This document shows positions 17,257 through 25,270 of a stretch of 64,000 nt of DNA, piece by piece (position 1 is the stretch's first letter; each line of letters begins with the position of its first letter). The notes below the pieces were generated by a model. The model ran no database searches. It saw only the letters and a list, made by a program, of their open reading frames with translations, and was not told the DNA's origin. A program made the position numbers and the translations under genes. The DNA is taken from positions 3,534,001 through 3,598,000 of the forward strand of contig NZ_RJJY01000001.1 of the NCBI RefSeq assembly GCF_003751085.1, in the 5' to 3' direction. Source of the DNA: Micromonospora sp. Llam0. Lineage in GTDB: Bacteria; Actinomycetota; Actinomycetes; Mycobacteriales; Micromonosporaceae.

Positions 17257-20095
17257 CGGCTGCGGCGATCTCCGCGGCTGTCGCCTTCTCCGCGTCCGTC
17301 CGCCGGGTCGCCTGGTAGGCGCCGATCGCATCGAGGAAGGCGAGTTTGACGTCCGGTTCCAGGGGTTCGGGGGTGAAATCCCTCGTGCGGGCCTCGACAG
17401 AGTTCGGGTCGGTCGTGTCCGCCGCCTCGGCCGCTACCGGGGCGGCAGCGGTGAGCTGCCCGGTGCTTGCCTCCCACGGGGTGACGCCGTACTCCGCGAG
17501 CGCCCGGGCCGCTGCGGCGTCGAGCTCATCCGTCATCAGGACGGCCGGCAGCACACCGGTCTGGGCGGACAGCTCCAGCAGGTGGTTCAGCTCGCCGACC
17601 TCCTCGGCGTCCAGACTGCCGCCCAGCAGCAGGACCGGGACGTCGGGTGCCTGCGCCAACTGCTCCCGCCAGCCGGCGTCGAGAAGTCGCCGCGCCTCGT
17701 CCCGGAGCGAGGCTGAGCGTGCCGAGTCGACGCGGGTGGCGAAGTAGTACAGGTTGGGCACGTTCTCGTCCGGCCGACCGAGCCGCGCCGTGAAGGCCAG
17801 CAACTCCACGCCTTCGCCTAAGGTGACCGACGGCACCGGCGGGACCTGCTCCTCGTCGGCGTGGGAGCCGAGATCGCCCGGGTCCCCCGCTTCATCCCGC
17901 AGCCGCGTCGCCGGCTGCCCAGACGGCGGCTCGGCATGGTCCGGAGTCTCGGTACGCGTGTGCGGCATGACGTCGCGGAACTCGGCCGGGCGCGGCGCAG
18001 GCGACCGGGTGAGGTCGGCCGGGGCACGCGCGAGCGGGTCCTTCGCCGGCTGGAGGCTCGCCCGCGCGGCGTCGCTCTGGGTAGTGCGGGCGGTGCCACC
18101 GTCCTGCGCCGAGACCGTCTCCGGCAACACCGTCTCCGGCGACGGGGCAGCCGCACCTTGGGCCTCGGTCGTCCCGGGCCGGACGCCGTCCCCGGCACGG
18201 CTCCCCTCGCCGCCCCGGGTGCCCTCGCCAACCCGGGTGCCCTCGCCAACCCGGGTGCCCTCCCCTGCACGGGTCTGGGTCTCCGACTGGCGGGCGCTGC
18301 CGGTCTCGCCGCGCTGAGACGGCTCAGTCCGCCCGGCGGTGTCGCCGGAACGCGTACCACCCTCGGCTGTCTGCGCAGCCACGGCACCGCCGCCCAGGAC
18401 ACCGGTGACCGGACCGGTCCGTCCGGATCCGCCGGCGCCGTTCTGATCCGCCGCCTGCCCACCGTTCTGGTCAGCGATCTCGCCGGCGGCCGGAGCGCCG
18501 TTCATCTCCCCGTCGACGACCGACGCTTCGGGCTGCCCGTTGGCGGTACGGAAGGCGTCCGTACCGGCCGGACCACCGCCGATCTGGCTGTTGACAGAAC
18601 CGACGGAACCGATGGAGCTGTCCTCGCCGTCGACCCGGCCGCCGGCGTCGACCGGTGAGACCAGGTCACCGAGCGAACTGGTGACCGGTACCCCGCCGGC
18701 CCGATCGTCGCCGCCCGAAGCCGGCGTGTCCGCCGCCCCACGGCCAGCGCCCACCCCGTCGACAGCCCCGACGCTCCCCTGCCCGGCGAACCCTTGCTGC
18801 TGGGCCTGGAGTCTGCCGCCAAACCCGACCAGACCAGGCACTCCGCTACTCGGCAGGATGTTGGCCGCTGCGTAGTCGAGGAGCCGGTCGTCCTCGTCGT
18901 CGGTTGCCCAGTCCTGGGAGTCGTCGTCAGACCAGATGCTCGATCCGTCGTCGCCGAGCAACCGTTGCTCGGTGACGTCCCCGATCCAGGTGGTGTCCTC
19001 GTCATCGCCGACGACGCCGTCATCGCCAATGACGCTGTCGTCGTCGGCGACCACCGTCGCGTCGTCACTGACCACGCTGCCGTCGTCGCCGATCACCGTC
19101 GCGTCGTCGCTGACCACGCTGCCGTCGTCGGCGATCACACCGTCGTCGTCGGACAGCGGCCGGAAGGCGCGGTCCCATCCGGTGACCGACGGCAGGTTCA
19201 CCGACTCCTTGAGCTCGGTGGGGGTCGCCGCGTTCGACTCGTGCATACCGCTCACGAAGGCACTGGTGGCGGTCCCCCACCGCACCTCGATCGGCGCACC
19301 GACCGCGGCCTGCCCAGCCAACTCGGCGGGAATCGCGACCGCCCCCTGGGCACCGCCCTTGGTGGCGATCGCCCCAGCGCGGAACGTCCAGTGGTTCTTG
19401 ATGAACACGGTGCCGTCGGGCAGCGCCCGATCGACCCTCGCCCATCTCCCCGCGCCCCACCGGACCAGCGACTGGGCACCGAAGTTGGTCACACCGGCCG
19501 CACCGGCCTGAATGATCGTCTGAATGGTCGCGTCGCGGATCGCATCCCAGTTGATGCCCTCGCGGTAGTCCCGGTGCTCCTGGATCGCCTGGATCAGCAG
19601 CATCAGCAGCGGCTCCTGCGCCAGCTCCTGCGCCACCTCGACGAAGATCTGACGGAGGATCGCGGTGACGATCGCCCGCGTCCCGGCGATGGCCGCCGGG
19701 ATGGCGAGCGCCCCCCACAGCGAGGCGATCAGCCACGCCAACTGTATCGCCAGCAGCGCCAACTGAATGACGACCATCGCCTTGGCCTCACCAAGGTCGG
19801 CCGCGCCGTTCTTCAGGTCCTTACGCATCTCCTCGACCGTGTCACGCAGACTGTCGATGTTCTCAATGACATTCCCGAGTGACTCGTCGACCCCGTCCGC
19901 GAAGCTACCGGACAGCACATCCGGAACTGCGGACCGCTGCTGCACGACCTTTTCGCGGGCCGTGTCCAATGCATTACGCAGAGATTCCCACTCGGCGGAG
20001 TGGGCCCGCAAACCGCCTTCACTCCCGACCGGCCACCGCTGACCGACGAGGAACTCCAAAATGCCATTCAGCCAGGACGGAATCTGGACATCCAC
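17240..20095 (-). CDS. 951-residue WXG100-like domain protein, probable type VII substrate/effector
   Basis: GTG start at 20095. Residues 1-120 resemble the WXG100-like N-terminal domain of large actinobacterial toxins such as CpnT (IPSWLNGILEFLVGQRWPVG, then helical AHSAEWESLRNAL). A long hydrophobic helical stretch follows (about 105-160). Then come an Asp-rich repeat (about 314-370), a long disordered Gly/Ser/Ala/Thr/Arg linker (about 385-740, with short GEGTR repeats), a folded module at about 760-875 paralogous to the one in the 1617-residue protein, and a tail with TRRTDAEKA ending in R-C-Q. No toxin catalytic motif is recognised. The layout (WXG-like head, disordered linker, C-terminal module) is what polymorphic type VII effectors look like, but no ESX core gene is in the window. 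It is separated from the other two large genes by the LuxR/oxidoreductase pair on the opposite strand. Confidence 0.82.
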   Translation of the reverse strand: MDVQIPSWLNGILEFLVGQRWPVGSEGGLRAHSAEWESLRNALDTAREKVVQQRSAVPDVLSGSFADGVDESLGNVIENIDSLRDTVEEMRKDLKNGAADLGEAKAMVVIQLALLAIQLAWLIASLWGALAIPAAIAGTRAIVTAILRQIFVEVAQELAQEPLLMLLIQAIQEHRDYREGINWDAIRDATIQTIIQAGAAGVTNFGAQSLVRWGAGRWARVDRALPDGTVFIKNHWTFRAGAIATKGGAQGAVAIPAELAGQAAVGAPIEVRWGTATSAFVSGMHESNAATPTELKESVNLPSVTGWDRAFRPLSDDDGVIADDGSVVSDDATVIGDDGSVVSDDATVVADDDSVIGDDGVVGDDEDTTWIGDVTEQRLLGDDGSSIWSDDDSQDWATDDEDDRLLDYAAANILPSSGVPGLVGFGGRLQAQQQGFAGQGSVGAVDGVGAGRGAADTPASGGDDRAGGVPVTSSLGDLVSPVDAGGRVDGEDSSIGSVGSVNSQIGGGPAGTDAFRTANGQPEASVVDGEMNGAPAAGEIADQNGGQAADQNGAGGSGRTGPVTGVLGGGAVAAQTAEGGTRSGDTAGRTEPSQRGETGSARQSETQTRAGEGTRVGEGTRVGEGTRGGEGSRAGDGVRPGTTEAQGAAAPSPETVLPETVSAQDGGTARTTQSDAARASLQPAKDPLARAPADLTRSPAPRPAEFRDVMPHTRTETPDHAEPPSGQPATRLRDEAGDPGDLGSHADEEQVPPVPSVTLGEGVELLAFTARLGRPDENVPNLYYFATRVDSARSASLRDEARRLLDAGWREQLAQAPDVPVLLLGGSLDAEEVGELNHLLELSAQTGVLPAVLMTDELDAAAARALAEYGVTPWEASTGQLTAAAPVAAEAADTTDPNSVEARTRDFTPEPLEPDVKLAFLDAIGAYQATRRTDAEKATAAEIAAAVMRCQ
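19052..19135 (-). repeat. tandem 42-bp repeat encoding Asp-rich units
   Basis: Two adjacent 42-base copies (19052-19093 and 19094-19135) differ at only two positions and lie inside the 951-codon gene. Each encodes 14 residues of the type DDGSVVSDDATVIG. Less regular copies continue on both sides, making an acidic stretch of about 55 residues. Similar Asp-rich repeats can bind calcium, but no RTX consensus is present. Confidence 0.8.
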
Positions 20096-20096
20096 G

Positions 20097-20396
20097 ATGG
20101 GTCACTTCCCACTTCCGGCACCACCGCCCCGGGATCTCGGTCCCCGCCGCCGACGCGTCCTGGTGCCGGCGGACCACGCGGAGACCCCCGCGTTCACCTT
20201 GGCCATCGAGTCAGCGTACGCGAGCCCGGACGGCGTGATGAGACTCCTCCGCTCGTCCGCGCTGCTGGCTTCGCCAGGCCCCGATCTGTCCGTTCCGGCG
20301 GGTGTTCCTCCTCGCCACCAGCAGAACCTTCCACGGTCGCCGGATGGGAACGGACGGGCCACCTTCACCGACGCCGATGTCAGGGGTTTCCCCCCG
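20097..20396 (+). pseudogene. possible small gene interrupted by the IS982-family element
   Basis: An ATG at 20097 opens a frame of 100 codons with fairly GC-rich third positions up to the IS end (segments RVLVPADHAETPAFT and LAIESAYASPDGVMRLL). If the element is removed so that only one CTAG remains, the frame continues in phase for 30 codons to a stop at 21513-21515, restoring a protein of about 130 residues. It would be divergent from the 951-codon gene, with starts almost touching. The tail has weaker coding bias and no family is recognised, so this is a tentative call. Confidence 0.3.
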
Positions 20397-20417
20397 CTAG
20401 ATGATCGATTCCAAGGG
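20397..20417 (+). repeat. left terminal inverted repeat of the IS982 element
   Basis: A 21-base terminal repeat, CTAGATGATC followed by GATTCCAAGGG, exactly complementary to the right end at 21406-21426. Confidence 0.9.
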
Positions 20418-20489
20418 ATACGGGGTAGCAAGCGGACGCGAGGGCATCCATGATCAACGTTGCCTAGGCAGCGAAACCATGGAGGCCAC

Positions 20490-21404
20490 GTGCACGTCGA
20501 TCTGGACACCCTCGCGACCGCACTGTACGTCAGGATCGACGACGAACTGAAGGCGTCCCCGCACCTCAACCGGTGGCGTCCAGCGGTCGGCATCACCGCC
20601 CGGATCACCGACGCCGAACTCATCACGGTGTCAGTGATGCAGGCACTACTCGGCTACCACAACGAGACCCGCTGGATCCGCTACGCCCGCAAATCCATCA
20701 TCCACCTGTTCCCCCACCTGCCCAAACAGCCCGGCTACAACAAACGGCTGCGAGCGCTGACCACCCAACTGGCCCACTTCATCACGGTGCTCGCCACCGA
20801 CACCGACCCGTGGCGGCACCCGATCCGGATCGCCGACTCCACACCCGTGCCCTGCGGCACATCCCGCGAGACGGTGCAGCGTTCCGACCTGGCCGGCTGG
20901 GCCGGCTACGGCTACTGCGCCTCCCACTCCCGGCTGTTCTGGGGACTACGCCTGCACCTGGTCACCACGGTCCACGGACTGCCGGTCGCGTTCGCCCTCA
21001 CCAACGCCAAGACCGACGAACGTGAAGTCCTCATCGACCTGGTCACCCTGCAACCCGGCATGTTCCACCACCCCGACGGGGTGATCCTGGTCGTGGACAA
21101 GGGCTACCGCGACCGCGACACCGAAATCTGGCTCAACGACAACGATGTCACCGTCGTACGCCCCGCGTACCGCACCGAACCCGCACGACCCGGCCGGGGC
21201 CTGCTCCGCGCCGTCCGGCAGACCATCGAATCAGTCAACCAGACCTTCAAAAGCCAACTCGACCTCGAACAGCACGGCGGCCGGACCATCACCGGCGTCG
21301 CCGTCCGGGTCCTGCAACGCGTCCTCGCCCTGACCGCCGCGATCTGGCACAACTGGCACACCGGCCAACCGACCCTGCGCTCCCTGACCGCATTCGACCA
21401 CTGA
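20490..21404 (+). CDS. IS982-family transposase
   Basis: A 304-residue DDE transposase. GTG 20490 is chosen because GGAGG lies four bases upstream; an upstream in-frame start at 20460 would add ten non-conserved residues. Acidic catalytic candidates are the Asp in IADSTPVPC, the Asp in ILVVDKGYRDRD and the Glu in RQTIESVNQTFK. The N-terminal helical region (LDTLATALYVRIDDEL) is typical of IS982. No frameshift or premature stop, so it is probably active. Confidence 0.93.
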   Translation: MHVDLDTLATALYVRIDDELKASPHLNRWRPAVGITARITDAELITVSVMQALLGYHNETRWIRYARKSIIHLFPHLPKQPGYNKRLRALTTQLAHFITVLATDTDPWRHPIRIADSTPVPCGTSRETVQRSDLAGWAGYGYCASHSRLFWGLRLHLVTTVHGLPVAFALTNAKTDEREVLIDLVTLQPGMFHHPDGVILVVDKGYRDRDTEIWLNDNDVTVVRPAYRTEPARPGRGLLRAVRQTIESVNQTFKSQLDLEQHGGRTITGVAVRVLQRVLALTAAIWHNWHTGQPTLRSLTAFDH

Positions 21405-21405
21405 C

Positions 21406-21426
21406 CCCTTGGAATCGATCATCTAG
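21406..21426 (-). repeat. right terminal inverted repeat of the IS982 element
   Basis: Exact reverse complement of 20397-20417; it begins one base after the transposase stop codon. Confidence 0.9.
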
Positions 21427-21894
21427 TCCCACTAGCCGCGTATGTGGACACAGCAGCGCCATCAACTGTTCGTCCGTGGCCGCGCCTACCGACCCGTCTT
21501 GCCTTCTCCTGCTAAACAGTGGTCTCGGCCGTCAACTGGCGCATCCCCCTTGATCTGCAGCTCCGCCGTTGGTTGTACAACACCTGACATCCCCGTCGGC
21601 CGGAAACGACAGTTCGGGGGCTGTGCCGGTACGGCATCCGGAGTACCTTGGCTGTGCGCCGCCACGGTCCAGGTCCGCGGGCACATCCACTGCTCGGCGG
21701 ATCCCGGCCCCGGTGCCCGTTGATCGCACCCTCCGCTCGGGTCCCGCACCTGGGCCGGTGAGGTGTGTCGCCGGGCCTGTCGACCGTGGCCGGCGCAGCG
21801 AGTCGGCGCACCACCCCAGCACCACGCCCGTGCGGACGGCTCCGGTCACACCGGGACCGGGTCGCTGCCCGCCGAAGCGGACGGAGGATCAGCA
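21427..21894. other. 468-base stretch without a recognisable gene
   Basis: Between the IS right end and the acidic-protein gene. The first 89 bases may be the tail of the gene interrupted by the IS. The remainder shows no consistent coding bias on either strand, no tRNA-like fold and no clear promoter. It ends with the GGAGG of the next gene at 21883-21887. Confidence 0.5.
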
Positions 21895-23148
21895 ATGCAG
21901 CCCACCCCCACCCCTGCACACGCCGGGCCGGTGAAGCCGGAGGAGGCCGGCACAGGTTCGGGTCCCGTGCACGGCACCCCGGTGCCGACGCCCCGGCCCG
22001 GCTTCGACGACAACCCGATCAACGAGGCGACGACGGAGATCCCGATGATCGTGCCGAAGCCGGCCGACCGTAACGGTCCGAGTCCGTTGCCGCCGATCGC
22101 CACGCAGCTGCTCGGCGGCGGCGCGGCCGTCCCCGGCGCACCCGAGCAGCAGCAGTCGGCTCAGCAGGACCCGGCGGAGTCCGCGGCGGCGAAGTCCGCC
22201 GGGGCGGAGGGAGACCCCGACGGCACGGCTGGCGACTCGGCCGACGGCGGGAACGGCGACCGGGACACGCCGGCCGCTGCGACGGCGGTGACCCAGGACG
22301 AGCAGCCGGCACCAGTATCCGGCCAGCCGGACGACGGTCCGACGTCCGGGCAACGGGCGGAGACCGATGCCGACCCGGACGGACAGGATTCCGGGTCGGT
22401 CGAGCCGGACGCCGCAGCCGCCGATCAGGAGGGGAACGGCGACGGGGATCCGAGCGCCGGCCCGGACGGGGACGCCGCGCCAGCCGGCGACCGGGCCGAC
22501 CCCGATGCCCCGGCGGACGAGGCGGACGGACCGGCGGCAGCGCAGGCGGACCCGGATGACGACCAGCAGCCGGGCCCGACAGCAGTCGAGTCGGACGACA
22601 GCCCGGCGGACGACGAGGAGACCGTCACCGCGCACGGCGACGCCGGCGATCTGTTCTACGCCGCAGACGACGGCTTCGACGAGGACGACGACGAGGAGTT
22701 CGACGACGCAGACGACGACACAGACGACAACGAAGACGACGAAGATCCGGATGACGACGAGGACGACGAGGAGCAGGCTGCCATGCTGACCACAGTCGAG
22801 GAGCCGACCGGGCCGGCGGCCGGGCACGACGAGGAGCCGGCGGTGACCCGGCCGGCCCGGCCAGGCGACGTGACGCTGCCGCCGATCACCATCTGGACCG
22901 AGGACGCCGCCGACGAGTTGCGCGGCGAGTGGCACGAGATCAAGGCCCGGTTCGTCGACGAGCCGGAGGCCGCCCTGGCGCAGGCTCAGTCGCTGGTCGG
23001 GCACGCCGTCCGTACGCTGGCCGAGCGGCTGCTCGCCGAGCAGGTCGAGCTCGACCCGCACCGGCACAGCGAGACGCCGGACACCGAGTCGATGCGGATG
23101 GCGTTGCGGCAGTACCGGGAGTTCCTGGACCGGTTGCTGGCGATCTGA
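21895..23148 (+). CDS. highly acidic protein with conserved actinobacterial C-terminal domain
   Basis: A 417-residue protein; ATG 21895 with GGAGG seven bases upstream. Residues 1-320 are disordered and very rich in Asp, Glu, Ala, Gly and Pro, with an almost pure Asp/Glu run around 260-300. The last 90 residues form a helical domain (ADELRGEWHEIKARFVDEP, then SLVGHAVRTLAERLLAEQ and MALRQYREFLDRLLAI). I know this domain type from many actinobacterial hypothetical proteins, but I have no functional name for it. The polyacidic part could buffer basic partners or metals; that is a guess. A strong hairpin follows the stop. Confidence 0.82.
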   Translation: MQPTPTPAHAGPVKPEEAGTGSGPVHGTPVPTPRPGFDDNPINEATTEIPMIVPKPADRNGPSPLPPIATQLLGGGAAVPGAPEQQQSAQQDPAESAAAKSAGAEGDPDGTAGDSADGGNGDRDTPAAATAVTQDEQPAPVSGQPDDGPTSGQRAETDADPDGQDSGSVEPDAAAADQEGNGDGDPSAGPDGDAAPAGDRADPDAPADEADGPAAAQADPDDDQQPGPTAVESDDSPADDEETVTAHGDAGDLFYAADDGFDEDDDEEFDDADDDTDDNEDDEDPDDDEDDEEQAAMLTTVEEPTGPAAGHDEEPAVTRPARPGDVTLPPITIWTEDAADELRGEWHEIKARFVDEPEAALAQAQSLVGHAVRTLAERLLAEQVELDPHRHSETPDTESMRMALRQYREFLDRLLAI

Positions 23149-23150
23149 CC

Positions 23151-23203
23151 CCTGCGGGCGGTGCGGGGCGGGGCCGGACCGCCCGTTCCGCACCGCCCGC
23201 AGG
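23151..23203. terminator. bidirectional hairpin terminator
   Basis: A perfect 16-bp stem (CCTGCGGGCGGTGCGG at 23151-23166 with its complement at 23188-23203) and a 21-base loop, lying between the convergent acidic-protein and MerR genes. No U-tract, as is usual in this group. Confidence 0.75.
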
Positions 23204-23236
23204 TTCGACGTCTGCGCACCACCGTGGCGGTCGGCG

Positions 23237-23617
23237 TTACGGCGTGGCCGTGCGCCGCATCTCCTTGCGGTACGCGTCGATCTTGTAGTCCAGGACGGCA
23301 AGGTCCTCCCGCAGTTCGTCGATTCGGGCAAGCACCCGGGCGCGGTGCTGCTCGAACAGGGCGACTCGGTCCGGCAGTGTCCCGTCGCCCTGCCTGGCGA
23401 GTTCCGCGTACCGGCGCATGTCCCGCACCGGCATGCCGGTGCGCCGCAGCCGGGTCAGCAGTATCAACCAGCCGATGTCGTTGTCGGTGTAGCGGCGACG
23501 GCCGGCGGAATCCCGGCCGACCGGCTCGACCAGACCTTCCTGCTCGTACCAGCGCAGTGTGTGCGCGGTGAGCCCGACCCGCCCGGCGGCCTCGCTGACA
23601 GTCACCGTGCGTTCCAT
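23237..23617 (-). CDS. MerR-family transcriptional regulator
   Basis: A 126-residue DNA-binding protein. The winged helix is clear at the N terminus (TVSEAAGRVGLTAHTLRWYE, then GRRRYTDNDIGWLILL), followed by a long coiled-coil dimer helix (FEQHRARVLARIDELREDL). No Cys metal site, so it probably senses a small organic compound or acts through a partner. ATG 23617 starts at the usual place before the helix-turn-helix; an upstream ATG at 23656 has no ribosome site. It is divergent from the ABC transporter operon, which it may control together with the TetR gene at its end. Confidence 0.9.
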   Translation of the reverse strand: MERTVTVSEAAGRVGLTAHTLRWYEQEGLVEPVGRDSAGRRRYTDNDIGWLILLTRLRRTGMPVRDMRRYAELARQGDGTLPDRVALFEQHRARVLARIDELREDLAVLDYKIDAYRKEMRRTATP

Positions 23618-23702
23618 TGACGATTCCACGCGGTCCAGGATCGCAGCCGCCGGCATCGGCGGCTAGAACCTGGTGGCCGCCGGCTGTGGACCTGCCGAGA
23701 TA

Positions 23703-23736
23703 ATTCAACTATCGTTGATTTCGACAGTTGATGAAT
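23703..23736. promoter_or_regulatory. nested inverted repeats upstream of the ABC transporter operon
   Basis: ATTCAACT (23703-23710) and AGTTGATGAAT (23726-23736) form an imperfect dyad, and CAACTATCGTTG (23706-23717) is a second, shorter dyad inside it. The block sits 16-50 bases before the transporter start in the spacer shared with the MerR gene. It is AT-rich compared with its surroundings and is a good operator candidate for the TetR protein encoded at the operon's end. Confidence 0.55.
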
Positions 23737-23752
23737 TTCTCCGGAGGCAGCC

Positions 23753-24493
23753 ATGGACCCCGTCGTCGAGGTCACCGACCTCGTGGTCGACCGCGGCCGA
23801 CACCGCGTGCTGCACGGCATCTCGTGCACCGTGGGCAGCGGCAGCGTCACCGGCCTGCTGGGGCCGAGCGGCAGCGGCAAGACGACCCTGATGCGCGCGG
23901 TCGTCGGGGTGCAGACAGTCCGATCCGGGCAGGTACGCGTCCTCGGACGGCCCGCCGGGGCCCCCGCGTTGCGGCGTACCGTCGGCTATCTGACCCAGGC
24001 GCCGAGCGTCTACTCCGACCTCACCGTCGCGGAGAACGCCCGGTACTTCGCCGCGCTGTACGGCCTGCCCCGGGCCGACGCCGATCAGGCCGTCACGGAC
24101 GTCGGGCTCGCCCCCGCCGCCGGGCAGCTCGTCGGGAACCTGTCCGGCGGCCAGCGCAGCCGCGCCTCGCTGGCCTGCGCGCTGCTCGGCCGCCCGGAAC
24201 TGGTCGTGCTCGACGAGCCGACCGTCGGCCAGGACCCGGTGCTGCGGGCCGAGTTGTGGGCCCGGTTCCACGCCCTCGCCGCCGCCGGCACCACCCTGCT
24301 GGTCTCCAGCCACGTGATGGACGAGGCCGGCCGGTGCGACCGGCTGCTGCTGATCCGCGACGGTCGGCTGGTCGCCGACGACACCCCGGCGGCGATCCGC
24401 GCCGCCGCCGGCACCGACGACCTGGACGAGGCCTTCCTGCGGCTGATCCGCGATCGCCAGCCGACCGACCCGAGCCGAGGAGCAGACCGGTGA
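23753..24493 (+). CDS. ABC transporter ATP-binding protein (drug/export type)
   Basis: A 246-residue ATPase. Walker A GPSGSGKTTLM (about residues 37-47), the ABC signature LSGGQRSRASL, Walker B ELVVLDEPT and a switch His in LVSSHVMDEA are all intact. It is of the ABC-2 export (DrrA/YhfQ-like) class. ATG with GGAGG ten bases upstream. Its stop overlaps the permease start (GTGA), so the two are made together. Confidence 0.95.
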   Translation: MDPVVEVTDLVVDRGRHRVLHGISCTVGSGSVTGLLGPSGSGKTTLMRAVVGVQTVRSGQVRVLGRPAGAPALRRTVGYLTQAPSVYSDLTVAENARYFAALYGLPRADADQAVTDVGLAPAAGQLVGNLSGGQRSRASLACALLGRPELVVLDEPTVGQDPVLRAELWARFHALAAAGTTLLVSSHVMDEAGRCDRLLLIRDGRLVADDTPAAIRAAAGTDDLDEAFLRLIRDRQPTDPSRGADR

Positions 24494-25245
24494 ACCCGAG
24501 GATTCTGGCCGCCACGGTCGGCCGTGTGCTGCGCCAGCTGCGCCACGACCGGCGTACCGTCGCGCTGCTGGTCGTCGTACCGGCACTGCTGCTGACCCTG
24601 CTCTACTACATGTACGGCGACCAGCCGGCCACCGGCGGGCAGCCGGCACGCTTCGACCGGGTCGCCCTGGTCATGCTCGGCGTCTTTCCGTTCGTGATCA
24701 TGTTCCTGGTGACCAGCATCGCGATGCTGCGCGAACGCACCAGCGGCACCCTGGAACGGCTGCTCACCACCCCGCTGGGCAAGCTGGATCTGCTGTTCGG
24801 CTACGGCATCGCGTTCGGGCTCGCGGCAGCGGTGCAGGCCATCGTGGCCAGCGCCGTGGCGTACTGGCTGTTCGACCTGTCCACCGCCGGCAGCCCGGCG
24901 CTGGTGATCGCGATCGCGGTGCTCGACGCCCTGCTCGGGGTGGCGCTCGGCCTACTGTGCAGCGCCTTCGCCCGCACCGAGTTCCAGGCCGTACAGTTCA
25001 TGCCGGTGGTGGTGATCCCACAGCTGCTGCTCTGCGGCCTGTTCGTCGCCCGCGGCGAGATGGCCGGCTGGCTGGAGGCGGTCAGCAACGTCCTGCCGCT
25101 GTCCTACGCCGTGTCGGCGTTGACCGAGGTCGGGGCGCATCCGGAGCCGACCGCGACGCTCTGGCGTGACCTGACCGTGGTCGCCGGGGCGGTGGTGGCC
25201 GCGTTGGTGCTCGCCGCCGCGACGCTGCGCCGCCGCAGCGGCTGA
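24490..25245 (+). CDS. ABC-2 type transporter permease
   Basis: A 251-residue membrane protein with six hydrophobic segments (about 20-36, 60-82, 107-130, 137-160, 170-186 and 225-243) in the ABC2_membrane pattern, including the conserved RERTSGTLERLLTTPLGKL between helices two and three. It pairs with the preceding ATPase to export an unknown lipophilic substrate. The start is a GTG overlapping the upstream stop. Confidence 0.94.
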   Translation: MNPRILAATVGRVLRQLRHDRRTVALLVVVPALLLTLLYYMYGDQPATGGQPARFDRVALVMLGVFPFVIMFLVTSIAMLRERTSGTLERLLTTPLGKLDLLFGYGIAFGLAAAVQAIVASAVAYWLFDLSTAGSPALVIAIAVLDALLGVALGLLCSAFARTEFQAVQFMPVVVIPQLLLCGLFVARGEMAGWLEAVSNVLPLSYAVSALTEVGAHPEPTATLWRDLTVVAGAVVAALVLAAATLRRRSG

Positions 25246-25270
25246 CCCGACGCGACAGGAAGCGGTACCG

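Larger units (their letters stand above)
20397..21426 (+). mobile_element. complete IS982-family insertion sequence
   Basis: The element is about 1.03 kb, bounded by perfect 21-base inverted repeats (20397-20417 and 21406-21426) and carrying one intact transposase gene. The outermost CTAG at each end is itself a palindrome, so it may instead be a 4-bp target duplication, leaving 17-bp repeats that start ATGATCGATT. It sits just upstream of the 951-codon gene and may influence its expression. The perfect ends and intact gene point to recent arrival. Confidence 0.88.

Noticed and set aside
20102..20626. A minus-strand frame crossing the IS982 left end
   Set aside because: It runs through the inverted repeat into the transposase antisense and ends Arg/Gly-rich; the plus-strand frame at 20097 has better third-position bias.
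21427..21894. A tRNA or small RNA gene in the gap after the IS
   Set aside because: No cloverleaf, no conserved T-loop sequence and no terminator-like hairpin was found.
21889..23331. A 480-codon minus-strand frame opposite the acidic protein
   Set aside because: It is the mirror of Asp/Glu codons (Val/Arg runs) and lacks a start signal.
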